Origin: Arthrobacter sp. FW305-BF8
GTDB taxonomy: Bacteria; Actinomycetota; Actinomycetes; Actinomycetales; Micrococcaceae
Length of the DNA: 64,000 nucleotides
NCBI RefSeq assembly: GCF_021789315.1
Contig: NZ_CP084561.1
Coordinates: 3,472,001 to 3,536,000, forward strand
Direction: 5' to 3'
Part shown: one piece after another, positions 44,604 to 57,364 of the stretch
Numbering within the stretch: the first letter of the stretch is position 1
How the letters are laid out: each line of letters starts with the position of its first letter
The notes under the pieces: model-generated
Told to the model about the DNA's origin: nothing
What the model saw: only the letters and a program-made list of their open reading frames with translations
Database searches by the model: none
Made by a program: the position numbers and the translations under genes

Positions 44604-45794
44604 TTACTTGTTGATCTTGGTGACACGTCCCGAACCAACGGTGCGGCCGCCTTCACGGATAGCGAAGCCGAGGCCCTCTTCCATAGCGATCGGCTGGATG
44701 AGCGCAACGGTCATCTCAGTGTTGTCGCCGGGCATAACCATTTCCGTGCCTTCCGGCAGGGTGATAACGCCGGTTACGTCCGTGGTACGGAAGTAGAACT
44801 GCGGGCGGTAGTTCGAGTAGAACGGGTTGTGACGTCCGCCTTCGTCCTTGGAAAGGATGTAGACGTTGGCCTCGAAGTCGGTGTGCGGGGTGATGGAACC
44901 CGGCTTGACGACAACCTGGCCACGCTCGACGTCGTCGCGCTTCAGACCGCGGAGCAGCAGGCCACAGTTCTCGCCGGCCCATGCCTCGTCGAGCTGCTTG
45001 TGGAACATCTCGATACCGGTAACCGTGGTCTTCTGGACCGGGCGGATACCGACGATCTCGACCTCAGAGTTGATGGCGAGGGTACCGCGCTCGGCGCGGC
45101 CCGTCACAACGGTGCCACGACCGGTGATGGTGAAGACATCTTCGATCGGCATCAGGAACGGCTTGTCACGGTCACGTACGGGGTCCGGAACGGACTCGTC
45201 GACAGCAGCCATCAGGTCCTCAACGGACTTGACCCACTCCGGGTCGCCTTCCAGAGCCTTCAGGCCGGAAACGCGGACAACCGGTGCTTCGTCGCCATCG
45301 AAGCCCTGCGAGCTCAGGAGCTCACGAACTTCCATTTCAACGAGGTCGAGGAGTTCCTCGTCGTCAACCATGTCTGCCTTGTTCAGCGCGACCAGCAGGT
45401 AGGGAACACCAACCTGGCGGGCGAGCAGAACGTGCTCGCGGGTCTGGGCCATCGGACCGTCAGTAGCGGCAACCACGAGGATTGCGCCGTCCATCTGAGC
45501 AGCACCGGTGATCATGTTCTTGATGTAGTCAGCGTGACCCGGAGCGTCTACGTGTGCGTAGTGGCGCTTCTCGGTCTGGTACTCAACGTGGGAGATGTTG
45601 ATGGTAATGCCGCGCTGACGCTCTTCGGGAGCAGAGTCGATCGACGCGAAGTCACGCTTCTCGTTGAGAGTCGGGTACTTGTCGTACAGCACCTTGGAAA
45701 TGGCGGCCGTCAACGTCGTCTTACCGTGGTCAACGTGACCGATGGTACCGATGTTAACGTGCGGCTTAGTCCGCTCGAACTTTGCCTTTGCCAC
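44604..45794 (-). CDS. tuf: Elongation factor Tu
   Basis: 396 aa, GTG start after AGGAGGAACCT. GTPase that delivers aminoacyl-tRNA. G1 GHVDHGKT (19-26), DAPGHADYIKNMITGAAQMD, NKADMVDD, and domain 2/3 motifs KTTVTGIEMFHKQLDEA and RPQFYFRTTDVTG are intact. Separated from fusA by 255 bp with nested inverted repeats, so it may have an extra promoter. Confidence 0.99.
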   Translation of the reverse strand: MAKAKFERTKPHVNIGTIGHVDHGKTTLTAAISKVLYDKYPTLNEKRDFASIDSAPEERQRGITINISHVEYQTEKRHYAHVDAPGHADYIKNMITGAAQMDGAILVVAATDGPMAQTREHVLLARQVGVPYLLVALNKADMVDDEELLDLVEMEVRELLSSQGFDGDEAPVVRVSGLKALEGDPEWVKSVEDLMAAVDESVPDPVRDRDKPFLMPIEDVFTITGRGTVVTGRAERGTLAINSEVEIVGIRPVQKTTVTGIEMFHKQLDEAWAGENCGLLLRGLKRDDVERGQVVVKPGSITPHTDFEANVYILSKDEGGRHNPFYSNYRPQFYFRTTDVTGVITLPEGTEMVMPGDNTEMTVALIQPIAMEEGLGFAIREGGRTVGSGRVTKINK

Positions 45795-45914
45795 AGGTTC
45801 CTCCTAGAACGTTTTTCAAATGGCTTACCTTCGACCGCGCTTATCGCGGCAGAAACTCCAGTAAGTCTACTTGGGGGCTTTGGATTGGTGAAATTTCAGA
45901 TTCAGGAACTAATA

Positions 45915-45986
45915 CTAGTGCCTAGAGCCTGTTCGTGCTGATGGCCGGAACCAGGACGGAACCAGTGTTCCGGCCATCCGCACTAG
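45915..45986. promoter_or_regulatory. Nested inverted repeat in the fusA-tuf gap
   Basis: Outer arms CTAGTGC (45915-45921) / GCACTAG (45980-45986); inner arms ATGGCCGGAAC (45941-45951) / GTTCCGGCCAT (45966-45976). The minus strand also reads CACTAGTATTAG, a possible -10 (TAGTAT) for a tuf promoter. Could be an attenuator, a promoter with an operator, or both. Confidence 0.45.
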
Positions 45987-46049
45987 GTGTGTTCCGCAGG
46001 GGGAACCCACCCGGTTTTTCGCAGCTTGTCGCGTGGACAGTCCTAAGGA

Positions 46050-48164
46050 CTACTCGCCGCGGGACTTCTGGATGATCTCGTCGGCAACTGCCTTCGGGAC
46101 CTCGGCGTAGCTGTTGAACGTCATGGAGTACACAGCGCGGCCCTGGGTCTTTGAACGCAGGTCACCGATGTAGCCGAACATGCCGGACAGCGGTACGTGT
46201 GCGCGGACAACCTTGACGCCCTGGGCATCCTCCATGGACTGCATCTGGCCACGGCGGGAGTTGAGGTCACCGATAACTTCACCCATGTATTCCTCAGGGG
46301 TGCGGACCTCGACATCCATCAGCGGTTCGAGCAGAACAGGATTCGCCTTGCGTGCAGCTTCCTTGAAAGCCATACGGCCGGCGATCTTGAACGCCATTTC
46401 CGAGGAGTCAACATCGTGGTACGCGCCGTCAACCAGCGTCGCCTTGATGCCAACAACCGGGTAGCCAGCCAGGACACCGTCGTTCAGTGCGTCCTGGATA
46501 CCGGCGTCCACCGACGGGATGTACTCGCGCGGAACGCGGCCACCGGTGACCTTGTTCTCGAACTCGTACAGCTCGCCTTCGGCAGTGTCCAGAGGCTCGA
46601 TCGCGATCTGGATCTTTGCGAACTGGCCGGAACCACCGGTCTGCTTCTTGTGCGTGTAGTCGTGACGCTCAACAGCACGCTTGATGGTTTCGCGGTAAGC
46701 AACCTGCGGCTTGCCAACGTTGGCCTCGACCTTGAACTCGCGGCGCATGCGGTCCACCAGGATGTCCAGGTGGAGCTCGCCCATGCCGGCGATGATGGTC
46801 TGGCCGGTGTCTTCGTTGAGGGAGACCTGGAAGGTCGGGTCCTCAGCGGAGAGCTTCTGGATGGCCGTGGAGAGCTTCTCCTGGTCACCCTTGGTGTTCG
46901 GCTCGATGGCAACCGAGATCACGGGCTCCGGGAAGCTCATGGACTCGAGGACGATCTGGTTGCTGGAGTCGCACAGGGTGTCGCCCGTGGTGGTGTCCTT
47001 CAGACCGATCGCTGCGTAGATGTGGCCAGCGGTAGCGCCCTCAACAGGCATTTCCTTGTTGGCGTGCATCTGGAACAGCTTGCCGATGCGCTCCTTCTTG
47101 CCCTTGGTGGAGTTGACCACCTGTGCGCCTGCTTCCACGTGACCGGAGTACACGCGGACGAAGGTGAGCTGGCCGAAGAACGGGTGCGCAGCAATCTTGA
47201 ACGCCAGAGCGGAGAACGGCTCTTCGGCAGACGGCTTGCGGGTCAGTTCCTTCTCTTCGTCGCGGGGATCGTGACCGATCATCGGCGGGACGTCGAGCGG
47301 GTTCGGCAGGTAGTCGACGACTGCATCGAGCATCGGCTGAACGCCACGGTTCTTGAACGCGGAACCACAGAACACCGGGTAGATCTCGGAGTTGATCGTC
47401 ATCTTGCGGATGCCGGCCTTGAGTTCGTCGATGGTGATTTCTTCACCTTCGAGGTACTTCTCCATGAGTTCTTCGGAGGACTCTGCGACGGCTTCCACGA
47501 GGTTTGCGCGGTATTCCTCGGCCTTGGCCTTGAGGTCTTCCGGGATCTCGCGGATTTCGTACTTGGCGCCCATGGTGACGTCACCCTTGGCATCGCCAGG
47601 CCATACGAGCGAACGCATGTACAGCAGGTCGACGACGCCGATGAAGTCGTTCTCGGCACCGATCGGCAGCTGCATGACCAGCGGCTTGGCGCCGAGGCGG
47701 CTGATGATGGTGTCCACGGTGAAGTAGAAGTCAGCGCCGAGCTTGTCCATTTTGTTGACGAAGCAGATACGCGGAACGTTGTACTTGTCAGCCTGGCGCC
47801 AAACGGTCTCAGACTGCGGCTCAACGCCTTCCTTGCCATCGAAGACGGCAACTGCACCGTCGAGGACGCGCAGGGAGCGCTCAACCTCAACCGTGAAGTC
47901 CACGTGGCCGGGGGTGTCGATGATGTTGATCTGGTTGTTTTCCCAGAAGCAGGTCACGGCGGCAGACGTGATGGTGATGCCGCGTTCCTTCTCCTGTTCC
48001 ATCCAGTCAGTGGTCGAAGCGCCGTCGTGCGTTTCGCCAATCTTGTGGTTCACACCTGTGTAGAACAGGATGCGCTCGGTGGTGGTGGTCTTGCCGGCAT
48101 CGATGTGGGCCATGATGCCGATGTTGCGGACCTTACTAAGGTCTGTAAGCACGTCCTGTGCCAC
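46050..48164 (-). CDS. fusA: Elongation factor G
   Basis: 704 aa, GTG start. Translocase GTPase. G1 AHIDAGKT (19-26), IDTPGHVDFTVEVERSLRVL, NKMDKLGADFY, and domain IV/V sequence GMGELHLDILVDRM and GDLNSRRGQMQSMEDAQGV are complete. Normal length. Confidence 0.99.
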   Translation of the reverse strand: MAQDVLTDLSKVRNIGIMAHIDAGKTTTTERILFYTGVNHKIGETHDGASTTDWMEQEKERGITITSAAVTCFWENNQINIIDTPGHVDFTVEVERSLRVLDGAVAVFDGKEGVEPQSETVWRQADKYNVPRICFVNKMDKLGADFYFTVDTIISRLGAKPLVMQLPIGAENDFIGVVDLLYMRSLVWPGDAKGDVTMGAKYEIREIPEDLKAKAEEYRANLVEAVAESSEELMEKYLEGEEITIDELKAGIRKMTINSEIYPVFCGSAFKNRGVQPMLDAVVDYLPNPLDVPPMIGHDPRDEEKELTRKPSAEEPFSALAFKIAAHPFFGQLTFVRVYSGHVEAGAQVVNSTKGKKERIGKLFQMHANKEMPVEGATAGHIYAAIGLKDTTTGDTLCDSSNQIVLESMSFPEPVISVAIEPNTKGDQEKLSTAIQKLSAEDPTFQVSLNEDTGQTIIAGMGELHLDILVDRMRREFKVEANVGKPQVAYRETIKRAVERHDYTHKKQTGGSGQFAKIQIAIEPLDTAEGELYEFENKVTGGRVPREYIPSVDAGIQDALNDGVLAGYPVVGIKATLVDGAYHDVDSSEMAFKIAGRMAFKEAARKANPVLLEPLMDVEVRTPEEYMGEVIGDLNSRRGQMQSMEDAQGVKVVRAHVPLSGMFGYIGDLRSKTQGRAVYSMTFNSYAEVPKAVADEIIQKSRGE

Positions 48165-48233
48165 GGTGTCTCCCTTTCGGATGGACTACGCGTTCGCCGC
48201 CGGCTCGTGTGAGCCGGCGGCGTACGGGAAGTT

Positions 48234-48704
48234 TTACCAGCGGTAGTGGGCGAAGGCCTTGTTGGACTCGGCCATCTTGTGGGTGTCTTCGCGACGCTTC
48301 ACAGCGGCACCGAGACCGTTCGAGGCATCCAGGATTTCGTTCTGGAGACGCTCGGTCATCGTCTTTTCGCGGCGGGCCTTGGAGTAGCCGACCAGCCAAC
48401 GCAGGGCGAGTGCGGTGGAGCGGCCCGGCTTGACCTCAACCGGAACCTGGTAGGTGGCGCCACCGACACGGCGGGAGCGGACCTCGAGGGAAGGCTTGAC
48501 GTTGTCCATGGCCTTCTTGAGGGCTGCAACGGGGTCGCCGCCGGACTTCGCGCGGGCACCTTCAAGGGCACCGTAAACGATGCGCTCGGCGGTGGACTTC
48601 TTGCCGTCAACCAGCACCTTGTTGATCAGCTGGGTAACCAGCGGGGAGCCGTAGACGGGATCTGATACGAGCGGCCGCTTCGGGGCCGGACCCTTGCGAG
48701 GCAT
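48234..48704 (-). CDS. rpsG: 30S ribosomal protein S7 (uS7)
   Basis: 156 aa. MPRKGPAPKRPLVSDPVYGS and GGATYQVPVEVKPGRSTALA are diagnostic. Starts 1 nt after the rpsL stop. Confidence 0.98.
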   Translation of the reverse strand: MPRKGPAPKRPLVSDPVYGSPLVTQLINKVLVDGKKSTAERIVYGALEGARAKSGGDPVAALKKAMDNVKPSLEVRSRRVGGATYQVPVEVKPGRSTALALRWLVGYSKARREKTMTERLQNEILDASNGLGAAVKRREDTHKMAESNKAFAHYRW

Positions 48705-48705
48705 A

Positions 48706-49080
48706 TTACTTCTTCTCCATCTTTGCGCCGTAGCGGCTGCGCGCCTGCTTACGGTTCTTCACACCCTGGGTATCGAGGGCACCACGGACGATCTTGTAGC
48801 GGACACCGGGGAGGTCCTTCACACGACCACCACGAACGAGCACAATGGAGTGCTCCTGGAGGTTGTGGCCAACACCGGGGATGTAGGCGGTAACTTCGAT
48901 ACCACCGTTGAGGCGCACACGTGCAACCTTACGCAGAGCCGAGTTCGGCTTCTTCGGGGTGGTGGTGTAAACGCGGGTGCAAACACCGCGGCGCATCGGG
49001 CTGCCCTTAAGCGCGGGAGCCTTGGTCTTGGAGACCTTCGGCGTGCGGCCCTTGCGGACCAGCTGGTTAATCGTAGGCAC
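48706..49080 (-). CDS. rpsL: 30S ribosomal protein S12 (uS12)
   Basis: 124 aa from GTG 49080 (MPTINQLVRKGR) with CGGAGAA upstream; the longer frame is leader. Lys43 in TTTPKKPNSALRK and Lys88 in GGRVKDLPGVRY are the streptomycin-sensitive residues. First gene of the str operon. Confidence 0.98.
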   Translation of the reverse strand: MPTINQLVRKGRTPKVSKTKAPALKGSPMRRGVCTRVYTTTPKKPNSALRKVARVRLNGGIEVTAYIPGVGHNLQEHSIVLVRGGRVKDLPGVRYKIVRGALDTQGVKNRKQARSRYGAKMEKK

Positions 49081-49371
49081 TTTCGTGTTCTCCGTTGGTT
49101 GATCTCTGCCCCGCGCCAGGCGACAGCCTGTGTTGCGTGAGAGCTTTGGCGTTGTCCCTGCGGCTTCGGATCCGAAAGGGTCCGTGGGCGTGCAAAAGTG
49201 CGGCATTCGTTGCGCACGTAGCCCGCAACCCGGAAACAGGCTCCACCCAACATCATGAGAACAAAACCGAAATGATGCTGCGGCGGCCTTCATCCACTGC
49301 CACACAGAACAATTACACAAAGTCTAGCATGGCTTGATCTGGAGCCTTAATCGGGTGTAGGGCACAAACGG
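49081..49371 (-). promoter_or_regulatory. str operon promoter and leader
   Basis: Non-coding region between the rpoC terminator and rpsL. TGCTAGACT on the minus strand (49321-49329) is an extended -10-like sequence (TG-C-TAGACT), giving a ~235-nt leader. No gene recognised. Confidence 0.45.
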
Positions 49372-49408
49372 GGAAGGACCCCGCACTCAGTGAGCGCGGG
49401 GTCCTTCC
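49372..49408 (-). terminator. Terminator after rpoC
   Basis: 13-bp stem GGAAGGACCCCGC / GCGGGGTCCTTCC around a short CTCA-GTGAG loop, beginning 18 bp after the rpoC stop. The U-tract is weak. Confidence 0.75.
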
Positions 49409-49426
49409 TTCGCGAAGCGACTACTT

Positions 49427-53326
<3,900 letters not shown>

Positions 53327-53377
53327 ATGGTCCCTGTTCTCTCTTGTTCTCTAAATTCTGAAGTCTTGTTTCCGGGG

Positions 53378-53457
53378 TTTCGACAAGCTCAACCACCGGT
53401 CCCTTGGTTGCGGGATGAGGGAGGAGGACGACGGCGGACGGCCCGCCCGCCGTCGTC
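53378..53457. repeat. REP-like segment and hairpin in the rpoB-rpoC gap
   Basis: GGTTTCGACAAGCTCAACC near 53378-53396 resembles an extragenic repeat I know from Arthrobacter-type genomes (recalled, not searched). A perfect 11-bp stem GACGACGGCGG (53427-53437) / CCGCCGTCGTC (53447-53457) lies between it and rpoB. The pair may affect mRNA processing between beta and beta'. Confidence 0.5.
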
Positions 53458-53464
53458 GGACTCC

Positions 53465-56400
53465 TTAGACCTCTTCTACGGAGCTGGGCTCTGCACGAGA
53501 CAGATCGATGCCCAGTTCTTCCGCAGCCGTGAAGACTGCGTCATCAGAGTCACGCATTTCAATTGTGGTTCCGTCGGTGGAAAGAACTTCCACGTTCAGG
53601 CACAGCGACTGCATTTCCTTGATCAACACCTTGAAGGATTCGGGAACACCCGGCTCAGGGATGTTCTCGCCCTTGACGATCGCCTCGTAGACCTTCACGC
53701 GGCCGTGAATGTCATCGGACTTGATCGTGAGCAGTTCCTGGAGCGTGTAGGCGGCGCCATAAGCTTCGAGCGCCCACACTTCCATTTCACCGAAGCGCTG
53801 GCCACCGAACTGTGCCTTACCACCCAGCGGCTGCTGCGTGATCATGGAGTACGGGCCGGTGGAGCGGGCGTGGATCTTGTCGTCCACCAGGTGGTGGAGC
53901 TTCAGGATGTACATGTAGCCGACCGAGATCGGGTCCGGGAACGGCTCGCCGGAGCGGCCGTCGAACAGGCGCGTCTTGCCCGAGGAGTCGATCAGGCGGT
54001 CACCGTCGCGGGTCACGTTGGTGGAGTCGAGCAGGCCCGTGATTTCCTCTTCGCGGGCGCCGTCGAAGACCGGCGTTGCAACAGTGGTCTGGCCACTCTC
54101 GCGCGGCAGGTTCGGCAGCTGCTTGACCCACTCGGGCTCGCCTTCGATCTTCCAGCCGGTCTTGGCGACCCAGCCGAGGTGCGTTTCCAGCACCTGGCCG
54201 ACGTTCATACGGCCCGGAACACCCAGCGGGTTCAGGACGATATCAACGGGGGTACCGTCGGCAAGGAAGGGCATGTCCTCGATCGGCAGGATCTTGGAGA
54301 TGACACCCTTGTTGCCGTGACGGCCGGCGAGCTTGTCGCCGTCGGTGATCTTGCGCTTGGCAGCCACGTAGACGCGGACCAGCTGGTTGACGCCCGGGGG
54401 CAGTTCGTCGTCGTTGTCGCGGTCGAAGACGCGGACGCCGATGACGGTGCCGGACTCGCCGTGCGGAACCTTCAGGGACGTGTCGCGCACTTCGCGGGAC
54501 TTCTCACCGAAGATGGCGCGGAGCAGGCGCTCTTCCGGGGTCAGCTCGGTTTCACCCTTCGGGGTGACCTTTCCGACCAGGATGTCGCCGGCTTCAACCT
54601 CGGCACCGATGTGGATGATGCCGCGCTCGTCCAGGCCTGCCAGGACTTCCTCGGACACGTTGGGGATGTCACGGGTGATTTCCTCGGCACCAAGCTTGGT
54701 GTCGCGGGCATCGATCTCGTGCTCCTCGATGTGGATGGACGAAAGGACATCCTCGGCAACGATGCGCTGCGAGAGGATGATGGCGTCCTCGAAGTTGTGG
54801 CCTTCCCATGACATGAATGCCACGAGAAGGTTCTTACCGAGGGCGAGCTCGCCCTGGTCCGTTGCCGGGCCGTCGGCGATGATGCCGCCAACTTCCAGGC
54901 GCTGGCCTTCGTTCACCAGGACACGGTTGTTGTAGCAGTTGCCCTGGTTGGAGCGGGCGAACTTGTTGATGCGGTAGTTGGTTTCCGTGCCGTCGTCGTT
55001 GAGCATGATGACGAGCTCGGCGGAGACCTCGGTAACCACACCGGCCTTCTTGGCGATGGTGACGTCACCGGCGTCGACGGCTGCTGCACGTTCCATGCCG
55101 GTACCCACGAACGGGGCCTCGGAACGGACCAGCGGCACAGCCTGGCGCTGCATGTTGGCACCCATGAGTGCGCGGTTGGCGTCGTCGTGCTCGAGGAACG
55201 GAATCAGGGCCGTTGCCACGGACACCATCTGGCGCGGGGAGACGTCCATGAACTGCACGTCAGCGGCGGGAACGAGCACGGGCTCGCCTCCACCACCGCG
55301 GGCACGGACCAGGACGGTCTCTTCAGCGAAGCTCTTGTTCTCGTCGAGCGGAGCGTTGGCCTGTGCGATCAGGACCTCTGCCTCGTCGTCGGCCGTCAGG
55401 TACTGGACATCGTCGGAAACGACGCCGTCCTTGACCAGGCGGTACGGAGTCTCGATGAAACCGAACGGGTTGATGCGGCCGTAAGACGCCAGCGAACCGA
55501 TCAGACCAATGTTCGGGCCTTCAGGGGTTTCAATGGGACACATACGTCCGTAGTGGGACGGGTGGACGTCTCGGACTTCCATGCCTGCACGGTCACGGGA
55601 CAGACCGCCCGGGCCCAGCGCCGAAAGGCGGCGCTTGTGGGTCAGGCCCGAGAGCGGGTTGTTCTGGTCCATGAACTGGGACAGCTGGGAGGTTCCGAAG
55701 AACTCCTTGATGGCTGCCACCACGGGACGGATGTTGATCAGGGTCTGCGGCGTGATGGCCTCGACGTCCTGCGTGGTCATGCGTTCGCGGACGACGCGCT
55801 CCATGCGGGACAGGCCAGTGCGGACCTGGTTCTCGATGAGCTCGCCGACGGCGCGGATGCGGCGGTTGCCGAAGTGGTCGATGTCATCGATCTCGACGCG
55901 CAGCTCGTGGTCTTCGCCATCGCGCTTGCCCATGAGGGTCTTCTCGCCGGCGTGCAGCGCGACGAGGAACTTGATCATGGCGACGATGTCTTCAACGTGC
56001 AGGACCGAAGCTTCCTTGTCACCAAGGGAGCGGTCGATGCCAAGCTTGCGGTTGATCTTGTAGCGGCCAACCTTGGCCAGATCGTAGCGCTTGGAGTTGA
56101 AGTACAGGTTGTCCAGCAGGGACTGGGCAGCCTCGACTGTGGGCGGCTCGCCCGGACGCAGCTTGCGGTAGATGTCCAGCAGGGCGTCTTCGCGGGTTTC
56201 GGTGGCGTCCTTCTCCAGCGTGGCACGCATGGAGTCGTACTGGCCGAACTCCTCGAGGATCTGGCCTTCGGTCCAGCCGAGGGCCTTCAGCAGCACCGTG
56301 ACGGACTGCTTGCGCTTGCGGTCGAGGCGCACGCCGACCTGGTCGCGCTTGTCGATCTCGAGCTCGAACCAGGCGCCGCGGGACGGGATGATCTTTGCGG

Positions 56401-56971
56401 TAAAGATGTCCTTGTCGCTGGTCTTGTCAGCGGCGCGCTCGAAGTAGGCGCCCGGGGAACGGACCAGCTGGGAAACGACGACACGCTCGGTGCCGTTGAC
56501 GACGAAGGTGCCCTTCTCGGTCATCAGCGGGAAGTCACCCATGAACACGGTCTGCTGCTTGATTTCGCCCGTGTTGTTGTTCATGAATTCGGCCTTGACG
56601 TACAGCGGTGCCGAGTACGTAGCGTCCCGGTCCTTGCATTCAGCCATGGTGTACTTCGGATCAGCGAACTCCGGATCGGAGAAGCTCAGGGACATGGTGC
56701 CCTGGAAGTCCTCAATCGGGGAGATCTCTTCGAAGATGTCGGAAAGACCGGAGGTGGTGGCGACGCTCAGGTCGCCTTCTTCGACGGCCTTCGCAACGCG
56801 GGCCTGCCAGCGTTCATTTCCGACCAGCCAGTCGAAGCTGTCCGTCTGCAGGGCAAGCAGATTCGGAACGTCAAGAGGTTCGTGAATCTTTGCGAATGAG
56901 AGCCGGCGAGTCGCACCATCGGTGCTTGCCGTGTTAGCGGTTTCGTTATTAGAGGTGCTCGAGGCGACCAA
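53465..56971 (-). CDS. rpoB: RNA polymerase beta subunit
   Basis: 1168 aa from TTG 56971 (GGAAGGATCCC upstream); GTG at 56986 would add five residues. All main beta motifs are present. The rifampicin pocket reads SQLSQFMDQNNPLSGLTHKR then RLSALGPGG, with the Ser, Asp, His and Ser of rifampicin-sensitive enzymes, so no resistance change is visible there. CPIETPEGPNIGLIGSLA and HGNKGVISKILPIEDMP are intact. Confidence 0.98.
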   Translation of the reverse strand: MVASSTSNNETANTASTDGATRRLSFAKIHEPLDVPNLLALQTDSFDWLVGNERWQARVAKAVEEGDLSVATTSGLSDIFEEISPIEDFQGTMSLSFSDPEFADPKYTMAECKDRDATYSAPLYVKAEFMNNNTGEIKQQTVFMGDFPLMTEKGTFVVNGTERVVVSQLVRSPGAYFERAADKTSDKDIFTAKIIPSRGAWFELEIDKRDQVGVRLDRKRKQSVTVLLKALGWTEGQILEEFGQYDSMRATLEKDATETREDALLDIYRKLRPGEPPTVEAAQSLLDNLYFNSKRYDLAKVGRYKINRKLGIDRSLGDKEASVLHVEDIVAMIKFLVALHAGEKTLMGKRDGEDHELRVEIDDIDHFGNRRIRAVGELIENQVRTGLSRMERVVRERMTTQDVEAITPQTLINIRPVVAAIKEFFGTSQLSQFMDQNNPLSGLTHKRRLSALGPGGLSRDRAGMEVRDVHPSHYGRMCPIETPEGPNIGLIGSLASYGRINPFGFIETPYRLVKDGVVSDDVQYLTADDEAEVLIAQANAPLDENKSFAEETVLVRARGGGGEPVLVPAADVQFMDVSPRQMVSVATALIPFLEHDDANRALMGANMQRQAVPLVRSEAPFVGTGMERAAAVDAGDVTIAKKAGVVTEVSAELVIMLNDDGTETNYRINKFARSNQGNCYNNRVLVNEGQRLEVGGIIADGPATDQGELALGKNLLVAFMSWEGHNFEDAIILSQRIVAEDVLSSIHIEEHEIDARDTKLGAEEITRDIPNVSEEVLAGLDERGIIHIGAEVEAGDILVGKVTPKGETELTPEERLLRAIFGEKSREVRDTSLKVPHGESGTVIGVRVFDRDNDDELPPGVNQLVRVYVAAKRKITDGDKLAGRHGNKGVISKILPIEDMPFLADGTPVDIVLNPLGVPGRMNVGQVLETHLGWVAKTGWKIEGEPEWVKQLPNLPRESGQTTVATPVFDGAREEEITGLLDSTNVTRDGDRLIDSSGKTRLFDGRSGEPFPDPISVGYMYILKLHHLVDDKIHARSTGPYSMITQQPLGGKAQFGGQRFGEMEVWALEAYGAAYTLQELLTIKSDDIHGRVKVYEAIVKGENIPEPGVPESFKVLIKEMQSLCLNVEVLSTDGTTIEMRDSDDAVFTAAEELGIDLSRAEPSSVEEV

Positions 56972-57364
56972 GAGGGATCCTTCCACAGACCTTCAGGCGT
57001 TTTCAGATCTCCCCCGCTTTTCACCCTGCGAAGTGACTTCGCAGTGCTACCATCCGGTTCCGCTATATGACCCGGGACCTGGTCCTGCCCATGCTGGTGA
57101 CGTTGTTCACGGCACATTGATGGAGCAGCTAACAGGCTAAGCCCACCGCTATATGAAGGCTGAAGGTAAACAGGGAAGACGCAAATATCTACGATACGGC
57201 AAAACCCCACGCGTGTCTACCCCACTTACCAGCAGAATGCAAGCACCGTTGCTGCGGGCACCTAACCGGAATGCGCCCCGCTTCCCCAGCGTTTGAATGG
57301 ATAGGTGACCGGGCTCACGATACCCTTAGGCCAACCAACGACCAAAGATCGGAAGAGAACAACC
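56972..57364. promoter_or_regulatory. Divergent region of rpoB and thiolase; two TCATATAGCGG motifs
   Basis: 393 bp without a gene. On the minus strand TCATATAGCGG occurs at 57060-57070 and 57146-57156, about 90 and 175 nt upstream of rpoB; the same 11-mer precedes rpoA. They may be -10 regions of rpoB promoters or a binding site. For the thiolase (plus) GATACCC near 57319-57325 is only a weak -10. Confidence 0.4.

Noticed and set aside
46197..48212. 671-codon open frame antisense to fusA
   Set aside because: Antisense shadow of a highly biased gene; no recognisable domain.
55560..55710. Rifampicin-resistance change in rpoB
   Set aside because: The pocket residues are the sensitive types (SQFMDQNN, THKR, RLSALGP).
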